A stretch of DNA of 6,747 nt, taken from NCBI GenBank assembly GCA_015493625.1, contig WGCT01000109.1, forward strand, positions 1 through 6,747, in the 5' to 3' direction. How positions within the stretch are numbered: the stretch's first letter is position 1; each line of letters opens with the position of its first letter. The notes beneath the pieces were generated by a model. That model saw nothing but the letters and a program-made list of their open reading frames with translations. It ran no database searches and was not told the origin of the DNA. This document shows positions 6,534 through 6,747 of this stretch, piece by piece. The position numbers and the translations under genes are program-made. Origin of the DNA: Draconibacterium sp. (lineage in GTDB: Bacteria; Bacteroidota; Bacteroidia; Bacteroidales; Prolixibacteraceae).

Positions 6534-6596
6534 TTTCTGAAACATTGGCTTTATTTAAAAACTATGTTTTTAAATAAATATTGTGCAATTCAGAAA
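6534..6596. repeat. Nearly concentric double inverted repeat between the mqnD-like gene and hldD
   Basis: The inner repeat has perfect 13-bp arms, TTTATTTAAAAAC (6550-6562) and GTTTTTAAATAAA (6566-6578), around a 3-nt loop. The outer repeat has perfect 8-bp arms, TTTCTGAA (6534-6541) and TTCAGAAA (6589-6596). Their centres fall within about 1 nt, so a transcript could fold into one long two-part hairpin with an 8/10-nt internal loop. On the minus strand it begins 16 nt after the mqnD-like stop and is followed after a short gap by TTTTTTATT, so it may terminate that gene; the inner stem has only one G-C pair, unlike a normal terminator. It also lies 44-106 nt upstream of the hldD start, so an operator role is the alternative. 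Confidence 0.55.
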
Positions 6597-6611
6597 TTAA
6601 TTTAATCTTTT

Positions 6612-6747
6612 TTAATGCACAAAAATATCTTCGGGAACCGAAGCAATTATTCCTTCATTTTTTGCTTTTTCGAAAAGGGTTTTTACAGCCTTTTCTCCTT
6701 TCTCTCCCAAATCGAGGGTAAAATTACTCACATATAAATCGATGTGC
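6612..6747 (-). CDS. mqnD: C-terminal end of a probable 1,4-dihydroxy-6-naphthoate synthase (partial, cut by window edge)
   Basis: Only the last 44 residues are present, reading inward from the right edge and ending with TAA at 6614-6612. The segment HIDLYVSNFTLDLGEKGEKA followed by VKTLFEKAKNEGII resembles the conserved tail of MqnD, where HIxLYVNEFSxDLGEEG precedes an amphipathic helix. MqnD converts cyclic de-hypoxanthine futalosine to 1,4-dihydroxy-6-naphthoate in the futalosine route to menaquinone and folds like a periplasmic binding protein. The related MqnA or another MqnA/MqnD-like solute-binding protein cannot be fully excluded from so short a piece. The reading frame is clean and the next gene, hldD, is on the same strand. 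The call rests on recalled family sequence and is moderately secure. Confidence 0.65.
   Translation of the reverse strand, partial: HIDLYVSNFTLDLGEKGEKAVKTLFEKAKNEGIIASVPEDIFVH

Overview
The window looks like chromosomal DNA from a member of the Bacteroidota, most likely a marine or anaerobic Bacteroidales/Marinilabiliales-type organism. This is an inference from several points: moderately AT-rich DNA, start codons without Shine-Dalgarno sequences, perfect matches to the Bacteroidota -7 promoter element TAnnTTTG, a signal peptide ending in FAQ, and the family mix (M64 peptidase, YbdG-type channel, Lrp/AsnC, HldD, YhhN). I cannot name the species. HldD implies a Gram-negative cell with heptose-containing LPS.

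Layout: (1) 2-1321, forward: an ammonium transporter (Amt family) cut by the left edge. (2) A bidirectional hairpin terminator (1330-1354) separates it from a convergent Lrp/AsnC regulator (1843-1358, reverse). (3) The 143-bp regulator leader has a good -7 element and a 20-bp imperfect palindrome that could be its own operator. (4) 3315-1987, reverse: a YbdG-type mechanosensitive channel. (5) A 55-bp divergent intergenic region with a 12-bp perfect palindrome. (6) 3371-4645, forward: a secreted M64-family zinc metallopeptidase. (7) A 143-bp convergent gap with three degenerate octamers. (8) 5469-4789, reverse: a YhhN/TMEM86-family membrane protein. (9) 6490-5525, reverse: HldD, ADP-heptose epimerase. 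(10) A 121-bp gap with a large, nearly concentric double inverted repeat. (11) 6747-6612, reverse: the last 44 residues of a protein that looks like MqnD (futalosine menaquinone pathway), cut by the right edge.

The genes are mostly housekeeping: ammonium uptake, amino-acid-type regulation, osmotic protection, LPS precursor synthesis, possibly lipid turnover and quinone synthesis. They do not form one obvious pathway. The closest functional pairing is the Amt transporter with the Lrp-type regulator, both linked to nitrogen status in other bacteria, but co-regulation is not shown here. I see no mobile element, CRISPR array, RNA gene, prophage or toxin-antitoxin pair, and no convincing undescribed system. 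The most noteworthy unexplained signals are the non-coding inverted repeats.
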